A DNA stretch of 64,000 bases, taken from NCBI GenBank assembly GCA_024529925.1, contig JAFEUB010000393.1, positions 62,001 through 126,000 on the forward strand, read 5' to 3'. Below the pieces are notes generated by a model. It was not told the origin of the DNA and searched no databases. It saw only the letters and a program-made list of their open reading frames with translations. Source of the stretch: Ophthalmolycus amberensis (lineage: Eukaryota; Chordata; Actinopteri; Perciformes; Zoarcidae). This document shows, one piece after another, positions 44,131 to 55,700 of this stretch. The translations under genes were made by a program, and so were the position numbers. Numbering within the stretch: position 1 is the first letter of the stretch; each line of letters starts with the position of its first letter.

Positions 44131-47100
44131 AGAAGGAACACGAAGAAACAAGAAACACGAAGGAACAAGAAGGAACACGAAGGAACAAGAAGAAACAAGA
44201 AGGAACAAGAAGAAACAAGAAGAAACAAGAAGAAACACGAAGGAACACGAAGGAACACGAAGGAACAAGAAGAAACAAGAAGAAACAAGAAGGAACACGA
44301 AGAAACAAGAAGAAACACGAAGGAACACGAAGGAACACGAAGAAACAAGAAGAAACACGAAGGAACAAGAAGAAACAAGAAGAAACACGAAGGAACACGA
44401 AGAAACACGAAGAAACACGAAGAAACACGAAGGAACACGAAGGAACACGAAGGAACACGAAGAAACAAGAAGAAACACGAAGAAACACGAAGGAACACGA
44501 AGGAACACGAAGAAACAAGAAGAAACACGAAGGAACACGAAGAAACAAGACGAAACACGAAGAAACAAGAAGAAACACGAAGAAACACGAAGGAACACGA
44601 AGAAACAAGAAGGAACAAGAAGAAACACGAAGGAACAAGAAGAAACAAGAAGAAACAAGAAGAAACACGAAGGAACACGAAGAAACAAGAAGGAACACGA
44701 AGGAACAAGAAGGAACAAGAAGAAACACGAAGGAACAAGAAGAAACAAGAAGAAACAAGAAGAAACACGAAGAAACACGAAGGAACAAGAAGAAACAAGA
44801 AGAAACAAGAAGGAACACGAAGGAACAAGAAGAAACACGAAGGAACAAGAAGAAACACGAAGGAACAAGAAGAAACAAGAAGAAACACGAAGAAACACGA
44901 AGGAACACGAAGGAACACGAAGGAACACGAAGAAACAAGAAGGAACACGAAGGAACAAGAAGAAACAAGAAGAAACACGAAGGAACACGAAGAAACACGA
45001 AGAAACACGAAGAAACACGAAGAAACAAGAAGAAACAAGAAGAAACAAGAAGGAACACGAAGGAACACGAAGGAACACGAAGAAACACGAAGGAACAAGA
45101 AGAAACAAGAAGAAACACGAAGGAACACGAAGAAACAAGAAGAAACACGAAGGAACAAGAAGAAACAAGACGAAACAAGAAGAAACACGAAGAAACACGA
45201 AGGAACACGAAGGAACACGAAGGAACAAGAAGAAACACGAAGGAACAAGAAGAAACACGAAGAAACAAGAAGAAACACGAAGAAACAAGAAGAAACAAGA
45301 AGAAACACGAAGGAACAAGAAGAAACAAGAAGAAACACGAAGGAACAAGAAGAAACAAGAAGAAACAAGAAGAAACACGAAGAAACACGAAGAAACACGA
45401 AGGAACACGAAGGAACACGAAGGAACACGAAGAAACAAGAAGAAACAAGAAGAAACACGAAGGAACACGAAGGAACAAGAAGAAACACGAAGGAACAAGA
45501 AGAAACAAGACGAAACAAGAAGAAACACGAAGAAACACGAAGGAACACGAAGGAACAAGAAGGAACAAGAAGAAACACGAAGGAACAAGAAGAAACAAGA
45601 AGAAACAAGAAGAAACACGAAGAAACAAGAAGAAACAAGAAGAAACACGAAGGAACAAGAAGAAACAAGAAGAAACACGAAGGAACAAGAAGAAACAAGA
45701 AGAAACAAGAAGAAACACGAAGAAACACGAAGAAACACGAAGGAACACGAAGGAACACGAAGAAACAAGAAGAAACACGAAGAAACACGAAGGAACACGA
45801 AGGAACAAGAAGAAACACGAAGGAACAAGAAGAAACAAGAAGAAACACGAAGGAACACGAAGAAACAAGAAGAAACACGAAGGAACAAGAAGAAACAAGA
45901 AGGAACACGAAGGAACACGAAGAAACACGAAGAAACAAGAAGAAACACGAAGGAACAAGAAGAAACAAGAAGAAACACGAAGGAACACGAAGGAACACGA
46001 AGAAACAAGAAGAAACACGAAGGAACAAGAAGAAACAAGAAGAAACACGAAGGAACACGAAGGAACAAGAAGAAACACGAAGGAACAAGAAGAAACAAGA
46101 AGAAACACGAAGAAACAAGAAGAAACAAGAAGAAACACGAAGGAACAAGAAGAAACAAGAAGGAACACGAAGGAACACGAAGAAACACGAAGAAACAAGA
46201 AGAAACAAGAAGAAACAAGAAGAAACACGAAGGAACACGAAGGAACACGAAGAAACAAGAAGAAACACGAAGGAACACGAAGGAACACGAAGAAACAAGA
46301 AGAAACACGAAGGAACAAGAAGAAACAAGACGAAACAAGAAGAAACACGAAGAAACACGAAGGAACACGAAGAAACAAGAAGGAACAAGAAGAAACACGA
46401 AGGAACAAGAAGGAACAAGAAGAAACAAGAAGAAACAAGAAGAAACACGAAGGAACACGAAGAAACAAGAAGAAACAAGAAGAAACACGAAGGAACAAGA
46501 AGAAACACGAAGAAACACGAAGGAACAAGAAGAAACAAGAAGAAACAAGAAGAAACACGAAGAAACACGAAGGAACACGAAGGAACAAGAAGAAACAAGA
46601 AGAAACAAGAAGAAACACGAAGGAACACGAAGGAACACGAAGGAACACGAAGGAACACGAAGAAACAAGAAGAAACACGAAGGAACACGAAGAAACAAGA
46701 AGAAACACGAAGGAACAAGAAGAAACAAGAAGGAACACGAAGGAACACGAAGAAACACGAAGAAACAAGAAGAAACACGAAGGAACAAGAAGAAACAAGA
46801 AGAAACACGAAGGAACACGAAGGAACACGAAGAAACAAGAAGAAACACGAAGGAACAAGAAGAAACAAGAAGAAACAAGAAGAAACACGAAGGAACACGA
46901 AGGAACAAGAAGAAACAAGAAGAAACACGAAGAAACAAGAAGAAACACGAAGGAACACGAAGAAACAAGAAGAAACACGAAGGAACACGAAGGAACACGA
47001 AGGAACACGAAGAAACACGAAGGAACACGAAGGAACACGAAGGAACACGAAGGAACACGAAGAAACAAGAAGAAACACGAAGAAACACGAAGAAACACGA

Positions 47101-47270
47101 AGGAACACGAAGAAACAAGAAGAAACACGAAGGAACAAGAAGAAACACGAAGGAACACGAAGGAACACGAAGAAACAAGAAGAAACACGAAGGAACACGA
47201 AGGAACACGAAGGAACACGAAGAAACACGAAGGAACACGAAGAAACAAGAAGAAACACAAAGGAACACGC
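44131..47270. repeat. 10-bp minisatellite, about 313 units
   Basis: Unit A-G-(A/G)-AACA-(A/C)-GA. From 44161 to 47270 the 10-bp register never slips (311 units). Almost all variation is at two positions, giving four unit types; rare CGAAACAAGA units also occur. Open frames of more than 1000 codons run in several frames of both strands because the unit has no stop codon; they are not genes. Confidence 0.95.
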
Positions 47271-47529
47271 TGCTCTTTGATTCCTGTGACTGAAGAAAGA
47301 AGCAGCGTAGCAGCAACGCTCTGGACTCTGTTCATCCGCACTAATAACTGAATCAGTGAGTGAACTCAGTGGTTATTATGGTCATGAGTGGAGAGCCAGC
47401 ATCATATGTATAGAGAGGCCACATAACAAATACTGTTCTGATCCCAGTTAAAGTGGACCAAGAAGTACACATGTGTTTGTTGATTGAAAAGATACTTTTG
47501 CAGGTTAAGAAAGTCTCATTTTGTTGTAA

Positions 47530-47822
47530 AACGCTGAGTACAAGAAGGGGAGGAGTCGACTCTTCTTCTTGAGGAAACTTGGATCCTTCAACGTGTGCAG
47601 ACAGATGTTGGAGATGTTCTACCGGTCTGTTGTGGCCAGTGCACTGTACTTCTCTGTAGTCTGCTGGGGGAGCAGCATTGGAGCCGGAGACACCAACAGA
47701 CTGAACAAACTGGTGAAGAAGGCCGACACTGAAGAAACTATTATCTACATTGGATAACCAGGACCACCCTCCCCACCAACAAATTTCCATTTGCGGGATT
47801 AATAAAGTATCTATTTATAGTC
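47530..47822 (+). mobile_element. LINE 3'-end fragment
   Basis: The last about 75 codons of a LINE reverse transcriptase (RLFFLRKLGSFNVCRQMLEM; FYRSVVASALYFSVVCWG), then a short 3'UTR ending in TTAATAAAGTATCTATTTAT. Heavily 5'-truncated. Confidence 0.7.
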
Positions 47823-48790
47823 AAGATCTCCAATTTTTACAGTTGAACTGCAATATTTAGAGGGAAAGATGTAGATGTAGATATACTTTTGTAATACTTT
47901 TTAGAAGCCTACTATCATGTACCAGAGACCCTCAGTGACATGATTAGAAGGCTGTTGTGGATTTGAGTTTCCAGAGGCTTTAAATGCTGGAAATAAAGAA
48001 TCACGCCTTCAGACCGTCATATAAAATCTCCAAGTCCGCCATCTTCATCAGGAACAGAGTTCAATGCGTCACCATAAAGTATTGGTGTGTGTGAGTCAAC
48101 GCTCACGTGCTTAGCCTCTGTATGCAGCCTCTGGTGTTTCACAGAAGGCCTTTCTGGAATGATGGCTGTATCCTGCGAGTCTGAGGAATCAAGGGATGAC
48201 GGTTGGGACTGCTCACGAGATGTTGCCGTGGAGACAGATTGTAGCCGTGATTGGAGAAGCGAGCGGGAGATGAAAACGTGACGCACAGTCCCCACTGATG
48301 TGTCCCTTATCTAATGAGCAGCATGAGCTTCACATGACAAACAACGTCTCCATTAAATAATATGCATTACAAATGGAACTGAAACAAAGCCGCGTCATAT
48401 GTGATGGTTAGCAGCCCGGTTGACCTCACACATAAGCTAGTCACCAACTAGTCATGTTAGCCTTTTGTACTCCAGCATTTTAAAATGCAAAGACAGCTGG
48501 AATATGAAGAACCAACAACATGAAGCTATTCTAAACTGTTGAAATGCCAAATACTTGTTTCAATAGGCGACTAAAAGACGGTTAGAAAATGGCGGCGTGA
48601 AAAATCCAGAGATGGCTGCACACCACTGTCACCGTTTATTTCAACTCCCAAAAACATGACATCCTGAAACACTACATGTACTTAGTTACATTACACCACT
48701 GATGGAACAAGAGCACAGAGCTCTTCATAGATCCAGCGTCTTATCTTTGCTCTCAAAGTTCACCAGATTGATGCATTTTACTTTAAAAAC
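47823..48790. other. Intergenic, no recognised gene
   Basis: No conserved frame seen. From about 48790 the sequence matches 3780-3907, the 3' flank of gene 1. Confidence 0.4.
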
Positions 48791-48900
48791 GTACAAACTT
48801 TTCTTCCACAGTCCCACCAAACCCTGTGGGAACCGCTGCCTCGTGTTGTGCACCGTTAAAAATTACAATAAGTCATGTGAGACAACTGTTGAAGAGATTC

Positions 48901-48912
48901 CCCATCACCACC

Positions 48913-48946
<34 letters not shown>

Positions 48947-48949
48947 TCA
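48901..48949. repeat. CAC/CAT trinucleotide repeat, gene 2 3'UTR
   Basis: About 16 triplets just 3' of the gene 2 CARD stop. It corresponds to the gene 1 repeat that was hit by the retrovirus. Confidence 0.9.
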
Positions 48950-48971
48950 CTCCACAGATCTTGGTTCATCT

Positions 48972-49706
48972 TCAGCTGAAGTTCAGCGCTGTGTAAAGCC
49001 ACTGGTCCACCTCACAGAGAGCAGCGATCAGAACTGAGCAGGCTTCAGATCCCTTTCTTCTCACCGTGTCGATCACGTCTCGTGCTTTATCTGCTCCGTG
49101 TTTTGTTCTGGTCGACTGCATTTCAGCGTCAGTAATCACTCTGTGATGAAGAAGTTTATCCAGCAGCTGATCCAGGACAGAGTCAGACACTCTGTTGACA
49201 AATTGAGTCCGAACTGAGAACAGCATCTGTTCTGCCGGGACCCTGTCCTGTGCCGGGACCCTGTCCTCTGCCGGGACCCTGTCCTCTGCCGGGACCCTGT
49301 CCTGTGCCGGGACCGTCCTGTGCCGGGACCCTGTCCTCTGCCGGGACCCTGTCCTCTGCCGGGACCCTGTCCTCTGCCGGGACCCTGTCCTCTGCCGGGA
49401 CCCTGTCCTCTGCCGGGACCCTGTCCTCTGCCGGGACCCTGTCCTCTGCCGGGACCGTCCTGTGCCGGGACCCTGTCCTCTGCCGGGACCCTGTCCTCTG
49501 CCGGGACCCTGTCCTCTGCCGGGACCGTCCTGTGCCGGGACCCTGTCCTCTGCCGGGACCGTCCTGTGTCGGGACCCTGTCCTCTGCCGGGACCCTGTCC
49601 TCTGCCGGGACCGTCCTGTGCCGGGACCGTCCTCTGCCGGGACCCTGTCCTCTGCAGGGACCCTGTCCTCTGCCGGGATTTCTCTGTTGAATTTCCGCTC
49701 TTGGAC
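48972..49706 (-). pseudogene. Gene 2 minisatellite-CARD exon, CARD out of frame for phase-1 entry
   Basis: Acceptor CTTCCAG as in gene 1. The CARD (DSVLDQLLDKLLHHRVI ... VDQWLYTALNFS) is intact and only a residue or so different from gene 1. Upstream, 25 minisatellite intervals (nineteen of 18 bp, six of 16 bp, total 438 bp) leave the frame unchanged. The gene 1 exon needs a net shift of 2 mod 3 to go from phase-1 entry to the CARD. Here phase-1 entry runs through Gly/Arg/Pro repeats to a stop 18 codons past the array. The CARD frame is open back through the array, so an entry in phase 0 would use it, but both visible donors (49978 and 56701) are phase 1. Confidence 0.65.
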
Positions 49707-52700
49707 CTGGAAGATAACCAAGAAAATATTATAAAGTTCAAAAGTCTGTGTTGCACTGCTACAGCCAGCTATTTCTCACATTTCTGCTTTGTAAATCACT
49801 TCCCGTGTGAAAAAGGATAGAATGTATACATATATGTATATATATATATACATATATTTACACATATTGTTCCCAGTAGTGTTACATGTAAGTAGTGGTG
49901 TAAAGGAACATTGTCGATCCGTAGAAATCTACAATCAGGACATCAGCATTCATGCTTTCTATTCTCTCTTTCTTTACCTTCGCTCTGAGAGGAGGATGCT
50001 CCTCTGTTCTCTGAAGTCTCTCCAACATCAGCAGCATCTGTGTGAGAGAAGTTACAGTACGTGTTATTTTATACATTTGACTTATTACCTCTTTCTTATC
50101 TTCAAGTTAACCCTGATTGGTAATTAGTGTATATTAATGTTTCAGGTTTCAAACATGTTTCTGTGTTATGTGCTGTAGGTTACATCATTGCGTCTGTGAC
50201 AGACGATTAGTTGAGTGTAATCGCTGTGGAACATTGTCAACACTTTGCCTACCTAACGAAGTATTTCACCTTTTCATGATCTTTTCCTAAACTTTGTATT
50301 TTAGTCTAATGCCGTGTTCACACCAAACACAACACGTTGTCATGACGCTGACAGGCTTTAAAGACACAGTGACGCTGTGATTTAAAGCCTGCCAGCGTTG
50401 AGATGCTCCTCCTGTCATCACTGACGTCCTGCCGTTGTTCAGGTAGCGTCAGCACAATAAAGATGCATCCCCTGAGCCTTTTCCCATGATTAAGACCCTG
50501 TTCCATTACAAGTATTGTGTTGCCGATTTCAACTCACTGCATGAAAGTACAAATGACTGAAGTGTGACTGACCTTCTGGTCCTGAGCTGGTGTTTGGCAG
50601 CCTCTGCAGCAGATCCTTCCTGGGCATCTCCTGTAAAACCTTCCTGGTGACCTCTAGAGCTCCATGAAGTTCAAAGGTCTTCACCATCAGATCCACAGTG
50701 TTCAGCCTATTTGCCGTCTCCAGCTTTGACCGTTTGATAGCTGGGTAAGGTTTCATGAAGCCATGCTGCTGCAGATACCAGGTGAATCTCTGAAATTCAT
50801 CTTGTAGTAAATCCTCCAGAGTGCTCAAAAGGTGCGTTGATGTCATCGTGGCTCCTGTGGTGGAAAATTTCTCGGTTAATCGGGAGGAGAGAGTTTTTGT
50901 TGTCAAATCAATAATGAAGTCATCAGAAGATTCAAAGTTGTTCCTGCTGTAGCTGCAGAAGTGTTTGCTGCAGGTCTGATGATGTCGACTCAAACTCCAC
51001 AAAATGAAACTTGTACATTTTAAACAGCTTGTTGGTATTTTCTTTTAGGGAACTGACTTTAACCCTAAACCCCAATCCATAAGCTCTCCGTCAATAACGT
51101 GCAGGACACTACCGCTCTGTTCAATCGCCATCAACGCATCAACCTCATGTGCATAACAGCAGCAGTTCATCTCTCTGGCTCGTAACTCAGCTATTCCTAC
51201 GAAAATGAATGCTCCATAATTCAGATTTATCCCACAAAATCACTTCACATGTTATCTACGTAGCCATGAACGAGGAAGTATAAAGACCACAAAGGCCCAC
51301 ACAGGGTGAAAGGTGGAGGGGTCCAACAAACAGCGACCTTTGACCCAGCGGACCGCTGTTTGTTCCGCCTCTGAAACGAGAGGTAAGCGTTGATTTATTT
51401 GTCTCGTAACCTGCGTTCTTTACTGTACTTTGCGAACCTAACGAAGTATTTCACCTTTTCTTTAACCTAACTAAGCATTTCATGATCTTTTCCTAAACTT
51501 TGTATTTTAGTCTAATGCCGTGTTCACACCAAACACAAACAACACGTTGTCATGACGCTGACAGGCTTTAAAGACACAGTGACGCTGTGATTTAAAGCCC
51601 GTCAGCGTTGAGATGCTCCTCCTGTCATCACTGACGTCCTGCCGTTGTTCAATCAGGAAACAGATATTGTTTTTACAAATCGTCATCATTACGTAGTTAT
51701 TTCTGCGTCCCTTTATGTCCGATTGTTGCAGTTAAATCACAGCAGAATGTGTTTATGTTGTGTTCATCCAGCTGTAGTAAACACGTGACGTGTGTCTTGT
51801 TAGAAACAGTGAAGACTCCTCTGGATGATGTGATGAACCAGACAAGAGGGCGTTTATTTCTCTGGATATCTGGGACTTCCACAACACGTACTAAGCAGAA
51901 GTAGAGCTTATTTCTTCCATGGTTGATGGAGGAAATAAATGGCTGAGTTGATAACGGTTTCCATGGAGATAAGCCACTCCTCCTCTCGCGCGAATGACGC
52001 GAATAACCACAAATGGTCCCGTGAGTAACGCAACAACAAAACTAGCTTTGCGTTTGGTGTGAACGCACCTTAAGGCTGAAACATTTCAATGAGGCAAATG
52101 AGGCCAACTTGAGTATTTTGCATGTAATCTACGCGTTTGGTGTGAACGCGGCACAACACGACTCTGATCCCTCACCTGGGCGTGCGTTCTGTGTATTTAT
52201 GTTTATATTGACGGAACCAGCGCTGCTGCCTGCGATGTTGGGGCCACGATAACACTTCCATGCTGGGCAGAAACTGTGGCTCCAGCAGCAGGAGTCCTAC
52301 CAGCGTCCTCATTATCCATGAGGACGCCCTTGCTGACCTTGATGAGCGAGTGCAGTCGCACTTGCTGCTTGCTCTTGCCTCTTGCTTGCATTTTCTTGCT
52401 TCAATTTGCCAGATATATCACATATATCACTCTTCAACGTTTGAGTGAAGACAAATCCAGAAAGTCGTCGAGCTATTTGGATTGTTAGCTAATGCTAACT
52501 AGCAGCTAAGCTAAAGCTAAGTAGCAGCAAGATGCCTCTCTTCTCCACGGACGACTACGACAAACTCCTGCAGAAGATTGCAGTCTCGGAAACAAAAATC
52601 CACCGACTAGAAGTAACCGTGGAGGTAAATGGACTGTGTGGGAATGATACCACTTTAATTGAACCACATTCAATTAATATATTCATCAATTTCCTGCATT

Positions 52701-55700
52701 TCTGCATTTTACTACTGTATTTTATTTCTTACACTGTTTTTTAATGTTTGTAGGGCGTTTTTTAATGTTTTTAATGCCTTACCAGAGGAGGAGGAAGGTG
52801 TCGGAGCGGGGTTTTGTGCAGCTGTTGATCCAGCTGTTGATGAAAGACACAAACAAACAGGGTTATTTCCTGAAGTTCTTTCTAACACCACTCTGTTCCC
52901 CCACCTGGTCCTGCGTTCTGCAACTTCTCCGCCTCGTTGTTGAGGTTCATCCTCTTCAGGATTTCAACCGTCACGTCCACAGCCGACTCAAAAGAAATGA
53001 AAAGTCTGTTTTGGACTGCTAGAGCCAGCTATTTCTCATATTTCTGCTACGCAAATAACTTCCCGTGTTCTCCTTTTAGAAAAAGGATAGAATGTATACA
53101 TATATATATTAGTGCTGGGCAAGTTAACACAGTTTCTTTTATTTTTTATTGTTAAGCGGCAGTGGCGGGCCGTGCATGTTATACCTGGGCCTTGACTGCT
53201 GTACTGCAGCTGAAACACAGCTACGGTTATTTCATTGGTGTCAAAATGAAGCCAACACCTGTCGATAGAGTCCGCTCCGCTCTGCTCTGACTGCAGCTGG
53301 GACTGCTGCACCTGTGTGTGCTTTGGGGCGGTGGAGGGGCTCACGGCAGCTCCCGCTGCTCGTTCACCACAGTGCAGAACGTACGAGCTTTAACGTCAAA
53401 ACACCAGAACAAGTCGCCAGATTTGTCACTAGTAGCTTTTGACAAAACAAGTCTCCATGAGGGTTTAGAAAGTCGCCAGATTTAGCGAGAAAGACGCCAA
53501 GTTGGCAACACTGGCACCTGCTAAATGTGTCCCCAGAGCAACACTGGACGTAACAATGGTTCCTATCACATATAAAACCAAACAAAAATCCATCTTCATA
53601 AAAACAAGTTGTACAAATAATAATATATAAACAAGCATATTAAAGCTACTGCAGATGTACAAACAAAACACATTAACTTACCAGAGCTGCTGTTCACTAT
53701 TTAAAGACAAAGTGCATCCTCCTTTCTTTGTTAATAAAGAGTTTAATCTCACGGTTGTTCAGTACATCCATGTGTTTTAGTTCCAGTAAGAAGTCCTTCT
53801 CCATTCATGGATGCCAGTGAAGACAGTCGAGCCTCCCTAGTTGTATTTCTTGAATACGTTTTAATGCGTTTGAGGCTGAAAATGTCCGCTCAGCAGAGGC
53901 AGCAGATTTTGGGATTGTCACCGCCCCACACGTCAGGCTAGCCCACTGACCAATCACGTAGCTATAGGCCAGCTAGCAGCGCTGACACGTCAAAGAATAC
54001 GCCCAACATGTCAAACTAAAGATCTGATTGGTTGAACACGATGACAATCAACAATATCGTCCCCATTCACTTAAAGTGCACATGGATTCACTTGTGAGTC
54101 TGCAGGCCTCGGGCCTCTGTTCTACCTAGAGCAGTGGTCCCCAAACTACGGCCCGCGGGCCGGATCCGGCCCGCCTCCACATTTGGCCCGGCCCCCTGAA
54201 AAAACGTCATAAAAAAAAGAAAAGAAATTAATTTAAAAAAAAATTAAAAATAATAATAATAATAATCCTAGACCCGCCCCTGTCAAAGAGAGAACGGAAT
54301 AATGGCGAAAAGGTTAGGTAAGAGAAAAATTGATTCAGAATGCAGGGTATTTAACCTGCAGTGGACAAACGATTATTTTTTTGTTCAATGCAAAGAAAAG
54401 GCTGTTTGTCTCATCTGTCAAGAGGCGGTGGCGGTATTCAAAGAATACAATCTGCGCCGACACTATGAATCCCGTCACAAAGACAAGTATGATAGCTTGC
54501 AAGGCCAAATGCGAGCAGACAAACTCTCAAAGCTAAAAAGTGGACTGTTAGCTCAGCAGAATACATTTGTACGGCAAGCTCAGCTGAACCAGTCATCCGT
54601 TCGGGCCAGCTTTCGGGTTGCTCAACTGATAGCAAGCAGCGGCAAACCTTTCACTGATGGAGAGTTTGTCAAGAAATGTATGAATGCTGTCGCGGAGGAG
54701 GTGTGTCCCGAGAAGAAAGATGTCTTTAATGCCGTGAGTCTGTCGGCGAGCACAATCACCAGACGCATTGAAGAAATCGGGGGTAATGTATATGCCCAGC
54801 TGCAGCAGAAGACGAAAGAATTTGACTTTTTTTCATTAGCACTGGATGAGAGCACGGACGTGCAGGACACAGCGCAGCTGCTCATTTTTATTCGTGGAGT
54901 TAGCGCAAACTTTGAGATGTGCGAGGAGCTGGCAGCCCTCCAAAGTCTCAAAGGGACTACGACGGGGGAAGATATTTTCGGCAAAGTGTGCCAAACCATG
55001 GAAGAGTTGGACCTGGACTGGTCAAAGCTGGCCAGCATCACGACTGACGGGGCTCCTAGTATGGTGGGCGTGTCTCGGGGTCTAATAGGACGCATGAACC
55101 GGGAGATGGAAGAACGGGGTCTCACCGCCCCGCTACAAGTCCACTGCCTAATTCACCAGCAAGCACTGTGCTGCAAAGTGTTGACGTGGGATTCTGTCAT
55201 GAAGGTTGTGGTGTCATGCATAAACTTCATCAGAGCAAAGGGACTTAAACACAGGCAGTTCCAAGAATTCCTGTCTGAACTGGAGTCTGCGCACGGAGAT
55301 GTGCTGTACTACACAGAGGTCCGATGGTTGAGCCGGGGCAGAGTTTTGAGGCGTTTTTACGAGCTGCTACCCGAAATTAACGCATTTCTTCATTCAAAAG
55401 ACAAAACGGTCCCAGAGCTGATCGACCCAGAATGGAAATGGCACCTCGCATTTTTAACAGAGATTCTGCTCTGACAACTAAGCTGAACTTTTACCTGTTA
55501 AGATTGTGCACGGCACAACAGAAAGTTAATGTTCCATGGACTTTTTTTCTGTGAAGAACCCAGAGAGGGTTATTTGGTTATTATTTATTTCATAAATAGT
55601 GTAATTAATTTCCTGGCTTTTTTCTGTGAAGAACCCGGAAAGGGTTATTTGGTTATGTGTGGCTTTCTGGAAAACAATACGTTTAGGCACCCCTGCGATC

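Noticed and set aside
44131..47270. CRISPR-like array
   Set aside because: Units are 10 bp with no spacers and the host is a vertebrate; it is a minisatellite.
44020..47351. Several open frames of more than 1000 codons on both strands
   Set aside because: They are produced by the 10-bp repeat, which has no stop codon in any of these frames; composition is purely periodic.
49250..49820. Plus-strand frames rich in Pro/Cys/Gly across the minisatellite
   Set aside because: Antisense of the coding array; the minus strand has the CARD and the splice sites.
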